64,000 bases of DNA, from positions 1,400,934 to 1,464,933 of the forward strand of contig NZ_JBCNJT010000002.1 of assembly GCF_039596395.1 (NCBI RefSeq), in the 5' to 3' direction. Shown here in pieces: positions 52,756-61,609 of this stretch. A program made the translations under genes and the position numbers. How positions within the stretch are numbered: position 1 is the stretch's first letter; every line of letters starts with the position of its first letter. Under the pieces are notes generated by a model, which was not told the DNA's origin, made no database searches, and saw only the letters and a list, made by a program, of their open reading frames with translations. This DNA comes from Fluviicola sp. GTDB lineage: Bacteria > Bacteroidota > Bacteroidia > Flavobacteriales_D > Crocinitomicaceae.

Positions 52756-53163
52756 ATGAAACTGGAAGAACTTTTAAAAACTCCCATGATCGGGGAATCA
52801 GAACTGGCAACCTATTGGCGTGTGGATGCCGATACCATTTATGCGGCTTCGAAACCGAGCAGCCGAACAGTCGAAACCATTGCGTCGAATGTAGCTTTGG
52901 TCAAGTCATTGAACGATCAAAAACCGGTGAAACTGATTATCTCAATAGCAAAATCATCCGTTCCGGATAAGGCAACGCGTGAACTGGCAGCCAAAGAGCT
53001 TCCTGTGACCTATTCCGCTATGGCGATGATCGCTCCCAATAAACTGACCGGGTTTATCATTAACCTGATTTACGGAATGAAAAAACCGCCGATCCCGATG
53101 AAAACCTTTTCGAATTTTGAGGACGCATACCGGTGGATCTCCAGGTTGGATGTAACGAAATAG
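52756..53163 (+). CDS. STAS-like protein, 135 aa
   Basis: From the ATG at 52756; a TTG four codons earlier would overlap the methyltransferase gene. Soluble, alpha/beta pattern: DADTIYAASKPSSRTVETIA, then a strand VKLIISIAKSSVPD, the helix KATRELAAKELPVTYSAMA, MIAPNKLTGFIINLIYGMKK, and PPIPMKTFSNFEDAYRWISR. This order resembles Bacteroidota STAS/SEC14-like proteins. No phosphorylatable Ser of the anti-sigma type can be pointed out. Co-transcribed with the methyltransferase (1-base gap). Confidence 0.65.
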   Translation: MKLEELLKTPMIGESELATYWRVDADTIYAASKPSSRTVETIASNVALVKSLNDQKPVKLIISIAKSSVPDKATRELAAKELPVTYSAMAMIAPNKLTGFIINLIYGMKKPPIPMKTFSNFEDAYRWISRLDVTK

Positions 53164-53192
53164 CATTCTTCCGTTTCACCTAAAACCGACTT

Positions 53193-53951
53193 ATGAAATC
53201 ACTTGTACTTTTAACTGTTGTCATCTTTTCCGTCGCTTTTTGCCGTGCGCAAAACGAAGTTCGTAAGGATTCGATCACAGCCTCTTTTGCCTACAATCAA
53301 TCCGAAATCCTGGATGCAGAAAAGCTACTGTCCCAATTGGAAAAGATGGATGCTTCTTCGCTAACCCTTATCCGGTTGGTCGGATATACGGATTCCACCG
53401 GGTCCCTGAAAAGAAACAAAGCACTGGCCAGCGACAGGATCCGTTCCGTTGAACGGTTATTGAACAATTCCGGGTTGAACCGGGTGAAGGTGGAAACCCT
53501 GAATGCGAATGAAACTTCCGGTTTCCGAACTGCTCCTGATGTATTGAACCGGCGCGTAGATCTGTTGGTGTATGGGAAGATCACCGTTACAAAACCCAAA
53601 TTGACTGTTGAGTTAAATACACCGCTAAACCTGAATATCAATTTTGTGGGTGGAAAATCGGAATTTTTGACGAGTTCTTATCCGAATTTGGAAGAACTCA
53701 AAAACCTGATGCTGGAAGACAGCACGCTTCAATTGAAATTACACGGTCATGTTTGCTGTGATAACGATATGCCGCTGTCTATAAAGCGTGCAGAAGCCGT
53801 GATGAATTTCCTGGTGCAAAACGGCATAGATCCAAAACGGATGTCGGCACAAGGATTCAGTAATACCATGGAATTAGTTCCCGACAATTCGGAAGAGCAC
53901 ATGTCCATGAACCGCCGGGTGGAAGCTATCTTCTACAGGAAAGCAGAATAG
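53193..53951 (+). CDS. exported protein with two OmpA-like domains
   Basis: 252 residues. Signal peptide MKSLVLLTVVIFSVAFCRAQ. Domain one (about 25-130): SFAYNQSEILDAEKLL, LVGYTDSTGSLKRNKALASD, NRRVDLLVYG. Domain two (about 140-250): INFVGGKSEFLTSSYPNL, LHGHVCCDNDMPLSIKRA, FSNTMELVPDN, MNRRVEAIFYRK. Both have the conserved NRRV end and an Asp/Arg region used by OmpA to bind peptidoglycan; the second has CCDND in place of the usual TDN. There is no barrel, so it is probably a soluble periplasmic protein that bridges cell wall parts. Confidence 0.8.
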   Translation: MKSLVLLTVVIFSVAFCRAQNEVRKDSITASFAYNQSEILDAEKLLSQLEKMDASSLTLIRLVGYTDSTGSLKRNKALASDRIRSVERLLNNSGLNRVKVETLNANETSGFRTAPDVLNRRVDLLVYGKITVTKPKLTVELNTPLNLNINFVGGKSEFLTSSYPNLEELKNLMLEDSTLQLKLHGHVCCDNDMPLSIKRAEAVMNFLVQNGIDPKRMSAQGFSNTMELVPDNSEEHMSMNRRVEAIFYRKAE

Positions 53952-54019
53952 ATCTATAATTTTTTACTGAAAGGTGTGTGAAAAGCATCCATGTTCGTCT
54001 GTGGGAGATATAAAGAATT

Positions 54020-56308
54020 TTACTCCTCCACATAAACCCGGTGCATCCGTCTCGACAAGCCCGTCATCACTTCATAAGGAATCGTATCCATGGCTTTGGC
54101 AAAAACGTCCATCGGTTGGTTCTGCCCGATGATTTCCACCGTGTCATTAATTTTCGCATTAACGGAAGTAATATCTACCATGATCATATCCATGCAAACA
54201 CGGCCTACTACCGGGCACTGAATGCCGTGAATGTAAACGGATCCTTTTCCATTGCTTAAACTGCGCCGGAATCCATCGGCATAGCCAACGGGAACAATGG
54301 CAATCATCATGTCTTCCATCGCTTCGTAGGAAATGCCGTAACCGATAAAATCGCCTTTCGGAACAGCTTTGATCTGTGAAATGGAACTGTACCACGAAAC
54401 ACTTGATTCCAGGGAAGCTTTCAATTCCTGGTTTTCGGTATAGCCATACATGGAAATCCCCAGGCGGATCATGTCGTAGCAATTTTCCGGGTAGCGTAAA
54501 GAACCTTCCGAATTGAGCACATGTGCCAGGAAAGCGTCCGGGCTATTCTTGCGGAAATAGGAAACAATTGCATCGAAAGCAGCCAGTTGTTTTTGGGTAA
54601 ATGCACTGTGATTCGGATTATCGGCATCAGCCAGGTGCGAATAAATTCCTTTGATCTGCACTTCGGGCTGCGAATTGATAACTGCCAGAACGCGCTCTTT
54701 GTCGGCCGGTGCAAACCCCAAACGGTGCATTCCGGTATCGAATTTTAAGTGGATCGGGTAAGCAGAAATATTGCGGTGGATCAAAGCGGTAATGAACTCA
54801 TCCAATTGCTCGAACGAATAAATGGCCGGTTCCAGGCGGTACTCGATAATCAGGTCGCTGTGTTCCGGATCCGGGTTCATCACTACGATTGACGAAGAAA
54901 CACCGATTCCGGCTTTGCGCAGTTCCACCCCTTCATCCGCAAATGCAACCCCGAAATTCCGGATTCCGCTTTGCTGCAGGAAAGGGGCAACTTTATCGGC
55001 ACCTGATCCGTAAGACGAAGCCTTGACCATGGCCAGGATTTTTACATCTTTCGGCAATCGGGATTGATAAAACGAAATATTGCGTTTGATGGCGCTGAGA
55101 TTGATCTCAACAATGGTCCGGTGTTTCAGGGCTTTCCCTCGTGCAACTTCGTATTCGAAAGCCCGGTCTCTGTGCGCTTTTACGAGTACAACCGCGTTGT
55201 GAAAGTTTTCCCATGGAATGGATTTTCCCTCGGGAATGAAATGGAATTCATCCGGATTGAACGATTGGATCAGTTTTTCAATTTCCAGTTTTTCATGCAG
55301 GTGCTTTTCAGACAACCCGATTACCACGATGCGTTTTTTCTCCGGAGCCAGTTGCCGCTGATAGATCAATGCTTCACCCAAAGCATCCAGGTCGAGGTTG
55401 TAAGTATCGTTGATGATCGTATTTCCGTTGATCCCTTCAAAAACTTCCATGCGCAGGGCCAAAGTGGGAAGTGAGTCCATGCGTTCCTTGATTTCTACCG
55501 GGTCGAGTTGCAAATAGGCCAGGAAGGTTTTCAAAACACCCAGCATTCCATTGTATCCGGCAGGAAAACGATGATTTTCGTAAGAGGGGCAAACCTGGAA
55601 ATTGCCCGGCAAGCGGTTTTCCAGATCCGCAAAAGTATGAGGGATAAATGCCAGACGGCAATTGCGGAAAAGTACCCATTTCTCCAACAAATGTGCTTCG
55701 TTGTTGGCAAAGTTCTCCCGGTGAGCCTTCCCGAATGCGGTAAAAATCCCGTAATCCGGTTGGATCATATCCTGGAGGATTTTCATTTCCCCGGGTTTCG
55801 AAATTCCGGCTTCAATAAAAGCAATGGAAGCACCCTCGTGCATTTCCAGGAGGGAAAGAGCAACACCAATTTGCGAGTTGAAGCTTTTCGGGCTGCGAAC
55901 TACTTTAAACTTGTCCGAAATGCAATGGAAGATCCATTCCTTGAAGGTTGTTTTTCCTACGCTGCCGGTGATTGCAACAACGGGATAGGTAAACTGTTTC
56001 CGGTGGTGCTTCGCCAGTTTTTGAAGCGCGTTCAGCACATCATCTACTTTGAAATAAACTGCATCGGGCTGAAAAGTAACGGTGGTATTTTTCGCAATCA
56101 CAAAAAAGCAGATTCCCTGCCGGTAAGCATCTTCAATGAATTCATTTCCAGATCTTGAATGACCGGACAGAGCAAAAAAGAGTGCTCCTTTTGCCTGTTG
56201 AATTTTGCGGGAATCGAAGTAAACATGTAGAATGGAATCAATGCTTGAACCAACTACCTCGGCTTCAAAAATTTCCGCACACGCTTCAATGGAATACTGT
56301 AATCTCAA
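54020..56308 (-). CDS. murF/alr: bifunctional MurF ligase / alanine racemase
   Basis: 762 residues. The N-terminal half is MurF: P-loop GSVGKTT at 115-121, [28 protein letters not shown]; it adds D-Ala-D-Ala to UDP-MurNAc-tripeptide. The C-terminal half (from about 395) is a PLP alanine racemase: [32 protein letters not shown] with the likely PLP Lys429, [15 protein letters not shown], and [12 protein letters not shown] with the second catalytic Tyr; it makes D-alanine. Such fusions are known in Bacteroidota. The racemase motif has YGSG where YGHG is common. The first codons overlap the tdk stop by 4 bases. Confidence 0.95.
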   Translation of the reverse strand: MRLQYSIEACAEIFEAEVVGSSIDSILHVYFDSRKIQQAKGALFFALSGHSRSGNEFIEDAYRQGICFFVIAKNTTVTFQPDAVYFKVDDVLNALQKLAKHHRKQFTYPVVAITGSVGKTTFKEWIFHCISDKFKVVRSPKSFNSQIGVALSLLEMHEGASIAFIEAGISKPGEMKILQDMIQPDYGIFTAFGKAHRENFANNEAHLLEKWVLFRNCRLAFIPHTFADLENRLPGNFQVCPSYENHRFPAGYNGMLGVLKTFLAYLQLDPVEIKERMDSLPTLALRMEVFEGINGNTIINDTYNLDLDALGEALIYQRQLAPEKKRIVVIGLSEKHLHEKLEIEKLIQSFNPDEFHFIPEGKSIPWENFHNAVVLVKAHRDRAFEYEVARGKALKHRTIVEINLSAIKRNISFYQSRLPKDVKILAMVKASSYGSGADKVAPFLQQSGIRNFGVAFADEGVELRKAGIGVSSSIVVMNPDPEHSDLIIEYRLEPAIYSFEQLDEFITALIHRNISAYPIHLKFDTGMHRLGFAPADKERVLAVINSQPEVQIKGIYSHLADADNPNHSAFTQKQLAAFDAIVSYFRKNSPDAFLAHVLNSEGSLRYPENCYDMIRLGISMYGYTENQELKASLESSVSWYSSISQIKAVPKGDFIGYGISYEAMEDMMIAIVPVGYADGFRRSLSNGKGSVYIHGIQCPVVGRVCMDMIMVDITSVNAKINDTVEIIGQNQPMDVFAKAMDTIPYEVMTGLSRRMHRVYVEE

Positions 56309-56883
56309 TGCTCAATTTTATTGTAACAACTGCGGCAAAGCGGTTCGTACTTTTCAACTGCTCCGACCAATACCTGTCCTTCGTCCTTGGTTGTCCGATG
56401 GGAGTATTGTGCTAAGTTACCACATGAAACGCAAATCGCATGCACTTTTGTGACATATTCTGCCATGCAAAGCAGCGCTGGCATCGGGCCGAAAGGTCTT
56501 CCCAAATAATCCATGTCGAGGCCGGCAATGATTACCCGGACTCCGTGTTTGGCCAGGTCGGTACAAACATCCACCAATCCGTTGTCAAAAAACTGGGCTT
56601 CATCAATAGCAACAATGCGTTCCTTTTTCCAGTGTTTGAGGATTTCGGCTGAGCTTTTTACCGGTATTGCTTCCAGGGAAGAACCTTTGTGACTGACCAC
56701 TTGTTCCTCGTGGTAACGGTTATCGATCGCAGGCTTGAAAAGCAAGAGTTTTTGCTGTGCAAATTCCACCCGTTTCAAACGGCGTATCAATTCTTCGGTT
56801 TTTCCGGAAAACATCGATCCGCAGATCACTTCAATCCATCCGTTTTGTCTCGCTTCAGAAGGAATTTGCTCTAAAAACATCAT
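56305..56883 (-). CDS. tdk: thymidine kinase
   Basis: 192 residues. Phosphorylates thymidine with ATP. P-loop [16 protein letters not shown] near 21-36, [15 protein letters not shown], and a zinc ribbon CVSCG...CRSC near the end, as in type II kinases. Start at 56883 gives the usual length. Overlaps murF/alr by 4 bases, so translation is coupled. Confidence 0.96.
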   Translation of the reverse strand: MMFLEQIPSEARQNGWIEVICGSMFSGKTEELIRRLKRVEFAQQKLLLFKPAIDNRYHEEQVVSHKGSSLEAIPVKSSAEILKHWKKERIVAIDEAQFFDNGLVDVCTDLAKHGVRVIIAGLDMDYLGRPFGPMPALLCMAEYVTKVHAICVSCGNLAQYSHRTTKDEGQVLVGAVEKYEPLCRSCYNKIEH

Positions 56884-57052
56884 TATTTCAGGGTTATCAA
56901 CAATTCACTTTAAACAACTATTCGTTTTCGGAACAAAACCGGTTTTTCTGAATTGTAATTTTATACTGCAAAAATTGTGAATTATCGCTTCTTAAAGAAG
57001 GCGAGGTTTACAAGTTGTGACAAATGTTGAAAAATTTCGAAACACGAGGAAT

Positions 57053-57829
57053 ATGGAAATGCACGCATTGATCGAAGAAATTACAGCTTTATTGGTGAAG
57101 ATAAAGTCGGGAGAAGCTACTCTTGACGAATTGGAAGCTTTTGCGGCTGCTACCAATCAATTGAATGAGCGAGCAATCATTTTGCGGTACAAGGCAATGG
57201 AAGCGAAAGTTTACGGAAACCAGGCGGCTACTGCTCCTGTTGCGGAAGCTCCTGCACCTGTGAAAGAGGAAATTGTTCCGATTGTGGAAGCTCAGGAAGT
57301 GCATCCCGAACCGCAGGAAGAACCTTCTTATGACTTGTTCGGAATGGATACCGATGAAGAGATCGATGAAGTAACTCCTTTCGAATTAATCGAAGAAAAA
57401 GTAGTCGAAGAACCTGCAGAGGAGGAGCATTTTGAAGCATTCGTTGAACCGGTACGTGAAGTAGAAGCAGAAAAAGCTCCGGTTATCAAGGAACCTGGTT
57501 TTGCGGCTCCGATTGAAAATACACAAGGTTTGCATCCGATCTATGGAAAATTGAATTCCAACGACGGAACACTCGCTGCCCGATTGATGTCTGTGCGCCT
57601 CGATACCCTGAAAGGTGCTTTCGGATTTAATGAGCGTTTGCAGATCATCCAGGAGTTGTTCAACGGGTCGAATGACGAGTTCAACAGCCTGATCGATCAG
57701 ATAGAGAATATTTCCTCGAAAGAACAGGCAAGATCTTTGGTTAGCAGTTATGCCAATAAATATCATTGGGACGCAGACAGTCAATTGGCGATTGAGCTTG
57801 TTCAAAAAGTAGAACGCAAGTATGCATAA
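57053..57829 (+). CDS. acidic hypothetical protein, 258 aa
   Basis: ATG at 57053 is preferred to a GTG at 57017. N-terminal helix region (MEMHALIEEITALLVKIKSG, then LDELEAFAAATNQLNERAII), an acidic Pro/Glu-rich middle (residues 65-145, EVHPEPQEEPSYDLFGMDTD), and a C-terminal helical domain (LAARLMSVRLDTLKGAFGFN, NERLQIIQELFNGSNDEFN, LVSSYANKYHWD). No signal peptide. The helical end looks like a short conserved domain I cannot name. The stop overlaps the M28 peptidase start by 8 bases. Confidence 0.75.
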   Translation: MEMHALIEEITALLVKIKSGEATLDELEAFAAATNQLNERAIILRYKAMEAKVYGNQAATAPVAEAPAPVKEEIVPIVEAQEVHPEPQEEPSYDLFGMDTDEEIDEVTPFELIEEKVVEEPAEEEHFEAFVEPVREVEAEKAPVIKEPGFAAPIENTQGLHPIYGKLNSNDGTLAARLMSVRLDTLKGAFGFNERLQIIQELFNGSNDEFNSLIDQIENISSKEQARSLVSSYANKYHWDADSQLAIELVQKVERKYA

Positions 57830-59105
57830 ATTCCTTTCGCTCCTGGTTTTCATACCACTGTTCGGGCTCGGACAGGTAGAACAAGGCCGCCTGACGGTCG
57901 AAAAATTGTGTTCACCGGCTTTTCACGGTCGTGGTTACGTAAACGGAGGAGATTCTCTTGCTGCCAACTTCATTGCGGGGGAATTCGAAAAGATGGGATG
58001 TAAGTTCTTTAAAAATACACCTTACCAGCCCTTCCAATTCAACGTAAATACCTTTCCGAACAGGATGACTTGTTCCGTAAACGGGAAAGCGCTTGTTCCC
58101 GGAAAAGAATTTGTGGTCGATCCGGCTTGCCCGTCCTATTTTACCGACAGCTTAAAGGTTTACAAGATTACCCTTGCTGAATTGTTCAACGGGAAAAAAC
58201 TGAAGAATAAGATCAGTGAAGCCGCAATGAGTGGTTCCAAAATGGGAATCGGGTTTGCTTTCCGTTTTAGTGACTGGAAAGGTGATACCCTGAAAATAGC
58301 CAAAGACCTGGCGAAGACTTTGGGTCAATCAATGCCGGTTATTGAACTGGTAGATACGAAATTTACCTGGAGTGTGAGCCAGGAACAAAGCCGGTTTGCT
58401 TTGCTCCAGGTACAATCAGGCGCATTGGATGCTTCTTCGGATCACTGGATTTTCCAAATCAAAGCAGACGCGAAAATGATAGATCACACGGCGCGAAATG
58501 TGATCGCTTATGTTCCGGCCAGGAAGAAATCGAAAAAGTATTTTGTGTTCAGTGCACATTACGATCACCTGGGCCGGATGGGACAGGAAACTTATTTCCC
58601 CGGAGGAAATGACAACGCTTCGGGTACGGCGCTTTTACTGGAAATGGCCCGTTATTATGTAAAAAATCCGGCAGAAGTAAATATGGTATTTATGGCATTT
58701 GCCGGTGAGGAAGTTGGTTTGCTGGGAAGCCAATACTACACCGAACACCCGGTTTTCCCGCTGAAAGATATCCAGTTCCTGTTCAATCTCGATATCATGG
58801 GAAGCGGTGAAGAAGGAGCAACGGTTGTCAATGCCACCTTATTCCCGGAACAGTTTGATGCTTTGAAATCCATTAACGACAAACAGCAATTCCTGCCGAA
58901 AATCGGATCGAGAGGCCAGGCCGCCAATTCCGATCATTATTTCTTTACCCTAAAAGGAGTGCCGGCTTTCTTCATGTACACCATGGGGCCGAACAAGCAT
59001 TACCACGATGTGTATGATACTTACGAAGAATTGAGCTTCAGTAAGTTCAATAACATTTACCAGCTTCTGATCGATTTCGGGAAAGTCGTGGCCTGGAAGC
59101 GATAA
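57822..59105 (+). CDS. exported M28-family zinc peptidase
   Basis: 427 residues with signal peptide MHKFLSLLVFIPLFGLG. A PA-like segment lies in the first half; the peptidase core (about 235-425) has the zinc ligands in FSAHYDHLG, PGGNDNASGTALLLEMAR, MAFAGEEVGLLGS (catalytic Glu), FNLDIMG and NKHYHDVYDT. Aminopeptidase or similar. No T9SS tail, so probably periplasmic or lost to the medium by another way. Starts inside the end of the preceding gene (8 bases), so coupled. Confidence 0.9.
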   Translation: MHKFLSLLVFIPLFGLGQVEQGRLTVEKLCSPAFHGRGYVNGGDSLAANFIAGEFEKMGCKFFKNTPYQPFQFNVNTFPNRMTCSVNGKALVPGKEFVVDPACPSYFTDSLKVYKITLAELFNGKKLKNKISEAAMSGSKMGIGFAFRFSDWKGDTLKIAKDLAKTLGQSMPVIELVDTKFTWSVSQEQSRFALLQVQSGALDASSDHWIFQIKADAKMIDHTARNVIAYVPARKKSKKYFVFSAHYDHLGRMGQETYFPGGNDNASGTALLLEMARYYVKNPAEVNMVFMAFAGEEVGLLGSQYYTEHPVFPLKDIQFLFNLDIMGSGEEGATVVNATLFPEQFDALKSINDKQQFLPKIGSRGQAANSDHYFFTLKGVPAFFMYTMGPNKHYHDVYDTYEELSFSKFNNIYQLLIDFGKVVAWKR

Positions 59106-59124
59106 TCTTCTGTCCATAATCATT

Positions 59125-59164
59125 AAAACATGATATCATGTTTTCGTTATATCACGATATGACG
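59125..59164. repeat. AAAACATGATATCATGTTTT palindrome and a CGTTATATC partner
   Basis: The first 20 bases (59125-59144) are a perfect palindrome; CGTTATATCACGATATGACG (59145-59164) is an imperfect one. It lies in the gap between converging genes and shares words with 23635-23668. Confidence 0.55.
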
Positions 59165-59192
59165 AAATGGGGGAAGTTTTTTCGTTTTAAGC

Positions 59193-61175
59193 TTATTCTG
59201 ATCTTGTTTTTACAGTGTCCCGGTCGAATTTGGTAAATTGTGCACCTTCAATCGGGTTGAATGTGATCGGGAAAATACCCAGCAGGTCCTCCAGGTTGTT
59301 CTCATCTTGCATATCTGGCATTTCATCCATTTCCACACTGATTGTTATGGAATCGGAAATATGGGTGTTAAGTCCGTCCCCGTCTTTGATCAGACTTGCA
59401 GTCCAGGTGATATTTATAGGTAGTTGTGGGCCCGAAAATTTACTGAGTTGATGAATGGCTCTTTCGTAAGGGATCATATGAGAGTTCGCCTCACTTGTTC
59501 CGGCAACCAAATTCTGTGGAATATTTGCTCCGCCTAATCGCGCTCCTTGAATGTGCAGCCATTCCCAACTCTTATCATTTGCCTCTTTCGCATTAAAAAC
59601 CCGAACGTATTCTTCAGCTGAATAATTGTTCATGACCGCTTTTTGGCCCGCATCCCTGCTTCCTCTTTTCGCAGAAGCCTGATAAGACTTAAACCGGGTC
59701 TTGTTATCAGCCAAAGGAGCATCCGGTAGTTTTTTTACCGGGTTACCTGCTTTCCCGGCGGTCAGTTTGGAGCTACGGTCCTGAATGCCTTGCGATGTGT
59801 GAAAATCGAGAAGAGCTTTAATAAATCTGTTCTCCACAGAATCTTCAATAAATAAATAATACTGTCCGATTCTTAAATCCGGGTAAGGAAGTTTGGCCGC
59901 AAGGTAGCAATGTTTGTAGCGCTGTAACGCACTACTGGATTCACCAATCACCCTCATTTTCGGATGTTTGTTCTTCGGATCGATACTTGCTAAAACTTCT
60001 CTCATGTCTTCTTCAACGGATTCCAGCACATACATGTCTCCCGATTCATGCGCAAATCGGAATTCGATTGCTCCGTATTCACCGGATTCTTCCTCAATTA
60101 CTCCTCCGGTAAGTAATGACCCGATGACATCGTTTTTAAATTTATCTGCTGCGGCAGTTCCTTTCCCTATAAGCGATTGTTGTGCATCCGCAACTTGTTT
60201 AACGGTATATGGTCCGTTTTCATTAATGTCCCATAACTCCAAGTCATCCTGGAGCAATTTATCCCTGTCCTTAGCCCACTTCTCGCTCTTAATATTTGCA
60301 AAAAGCGGTATCATGTTTGTGGCTAATGTGTCTTTTGACCTGGGATCTACCACTCTGTTCATAACAGCTTTTGTTACAGATATCACTTTGTAATACAGGT
60401 TAGGATTCCCCGAATCGTTTACTGTTGAAACGTTTTTTTCATAAAGACCTTCCAGGAAGTCCCCCTCAACTTCTTCTCCATCCTCCTTTCTTGCCTTTTG
60501 GATCTTTTCTATTCTTGCCTCGCTCAAGCGGTTGAATTTCGCCTGTAAGGGGTTGTTGTCTGAAAATACTTGTTGACTAGGATTAAGATTCATTCTTGTC
60601 TCCCAATTGTCTAATGGTTTTAGCTGTGCAGCTTTAGCACCCATTTCAGTTGCTTCTTGTTCCAGCTCCGCATCATCATTTACAGCGATTCCTCCTTTCA
60701 TTTGCAAGGTGGATTTCACTCTGCCTTGTTTCTGCTGTACTACATGCCATGCTTCGTGGGGCAAGTGTTCTTCCTGTCCGGAAGCTACGTGGATATCTGT
60801 TCCTTGCGCAAATGCGTATGCTTGAAGTTGGGCCGGTTTATCCGAATGGTAATGTACTTTTACATCATCCATGGAATAACCAGAAAGATGTTCAATACCA
60901 GACTTTAATTCATCAGGTAAACCTGTTTCATTTGGTTTTAGGGGTTCTGAAAATGCGGGTTGTGTGGCATGCTTGTCTGCCATTTGTTGCAGCTGGGCAA
61001 TTTGTTTACTCCTTGAACTGGAACCCATCATTTCCGTCACGTTTCGCTGAATACCTGCTTCCGGCCGGTTATCTGTAAATTGGACTGACCATTTTCCGCC
61101 ACTGCTTAGCTGAGATTTTTCAGTTGAGTCTGTTTCGTTTTTGTTTTCCTGTGCCTTATCAGCGTTAATGTTCAT
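59193..61175 (-). CDS. eCIS-core (DUF4157) protein with nuclease-like C-terminal domain
   Basis: 660 residues, no signal peptide. Residues 85-155 form the DUF4157/eCIS-core domain: [39 protein letters not shown], then [13 protein letters not shown] with the HExxH metal-like motif at 140-144. A long helical part of no known family follows (190-490). The end holds [20 protein letters not shown] and [18 protein letters not shown] (536-572), a pattern of HNH/DNA-RNA-endonuclease-type toxins with H541 and several Asn. By family, such proteins are thought to be cargo or partners of extracellular contractile injection systems. No injection structural gene and no obvious immunity gene are in the window. 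Confidence 0.75.
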   Translation of the reverse strand: MNINADKAQENKNETDSTEKSQLSSGGKWSVQFTDNRPEAGIQRNVTEMMGSSSRSKQIAQLQQMADKHATQPAFSEPLKPNETGLPDELKSGIEHLSGYSMDDVKVHYHSDKPAQLQAYAFAQGTDIHVASGQEEHLPHEAWHVVQQKQGRVKSTLQMKGGIAVNDDAELEQEATEMGAKAAQLKPLDNWETRMNLNPSQQVFSDNNPLQAKFNRLSEARIEKIQKARKEDGEEVEGDFLEGLYEKNVSTVNDSGNPNLYYKVISVTKAVMNRVVDPRSKDTLATNMIPLFANIKSEKWAKDRDKLLQDDLELWDINENGPYTVKQVADAQQSLIGKGTAAADKFKNDVIGSLLTGGVIEEESGEYGAIEFRFAHESGDMYVLESVEEDMREVLASIDPKNKHPKMRVIGESSSALQRYKHCYLAAKLPYPDLRIGQYYLFIEDSVENRFIKALLDFHTSQGIQDRSSKLTAGKAGNPVKKLPDAPLADNKTRFKSYQASAKRGSRDAGQKAVMNNYSAEEYVRVFNAKEANDKSWEWLHIQGARLGGANIPQNLVAGTSEANSHMIPYERAIHQLSKFSGPQLPINITWTASLIKDGDGLNTHISDSITISVEMDEMPDMQDENNLEDLLGIFPITFNPIEGAQFTKFDRDTVKTRSE

Positions 61176-61364
61176 GATTCAGTGTTAGCAGTTTTTTGCC
61201 TTTATAGTGTGTAATAATCCGGAGACAAAATATCATTTTTTTTCGAATATGTCTGAACTTGTTATATTTCTCTTGAAACCTCACCAGAATAGTTAGTGTG
61301 TTTACCCTGTCACAAGTACTCAAAAACAACCTTTTCCGGTATTTTATTACAACACTTCCAAAAC

Positions 61365-61372
61365 TACTTTTG
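61365..61372 (+). promoter_or_regulatory. -7 box in the 61.2-61.6 kb gap
   Basis: TACTTTTG, full match to TAnnTTTG; a TTT about 19 bases upstream may act as -33. It would start a rightward transcript near 61379. Confidence 0.45.
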
Positions 61373-61378
61373 CTCTAT

Positions 61379-61570
61379 CAGATTAAACAAGTTCTGGTAT
61401 TCAAAACAAAGCTGACTTCCGGAAGGAGTTGTTTCATAATAGGTTAGTTTTAGGTTAGTTAGTTTTCGTTCCCTTCCGGAGGAACTACTGCTACATAACA
61501 TAAGTACCCATAGTCGGTTAGATCAGTCATGAGACAAGGAACGATATCTCCTTGTCTCATTGCTTTTTTA
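61379..61570 (+). ncRNA. candidate small RNA or attenuated leader
   Basis: About 190 bases between a -7 box and a strong terminator, with no ORF of note. Hairpins: ACTTCCGGAAGGAG (about 61410), GTTCCCTTCCGGAGGAAC (about 61469), and direct repeats AGGTTAGTTTT/AGGTTAGTTAGTTTT between them. It lies in the 434-base gap between the divergent eCIS-core gene and the gene at 61610; the remainder of the gap holds nothing I recognise. Could be a separate sRNA or the leader of the next gene. Confidence 0.4.
61529..61570 (+). terminator. strong terminator 40 bases before the gene at 61610
   Basis: Perfect 12-base arms ATGAGACAAGGA / TCCTTGTCTCAT, 8-base loop, then TGCTTTTTTA. It works rightward and so would end a transcript before the next gene. 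The first three bases are also an in-frame ATG of the next gene. Confidence 0.75.
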
Positions 61571-61609
61571 TTGCTCTGGTTTTTTAAGTATCTTCACTCG
61601 CAACTATTT

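Noticed and set aside
55508..56158. Plus-strand open frame of 216 residues
   Set aside because: It is the complement of the MurF half of the murF/alr gene and has no family features.
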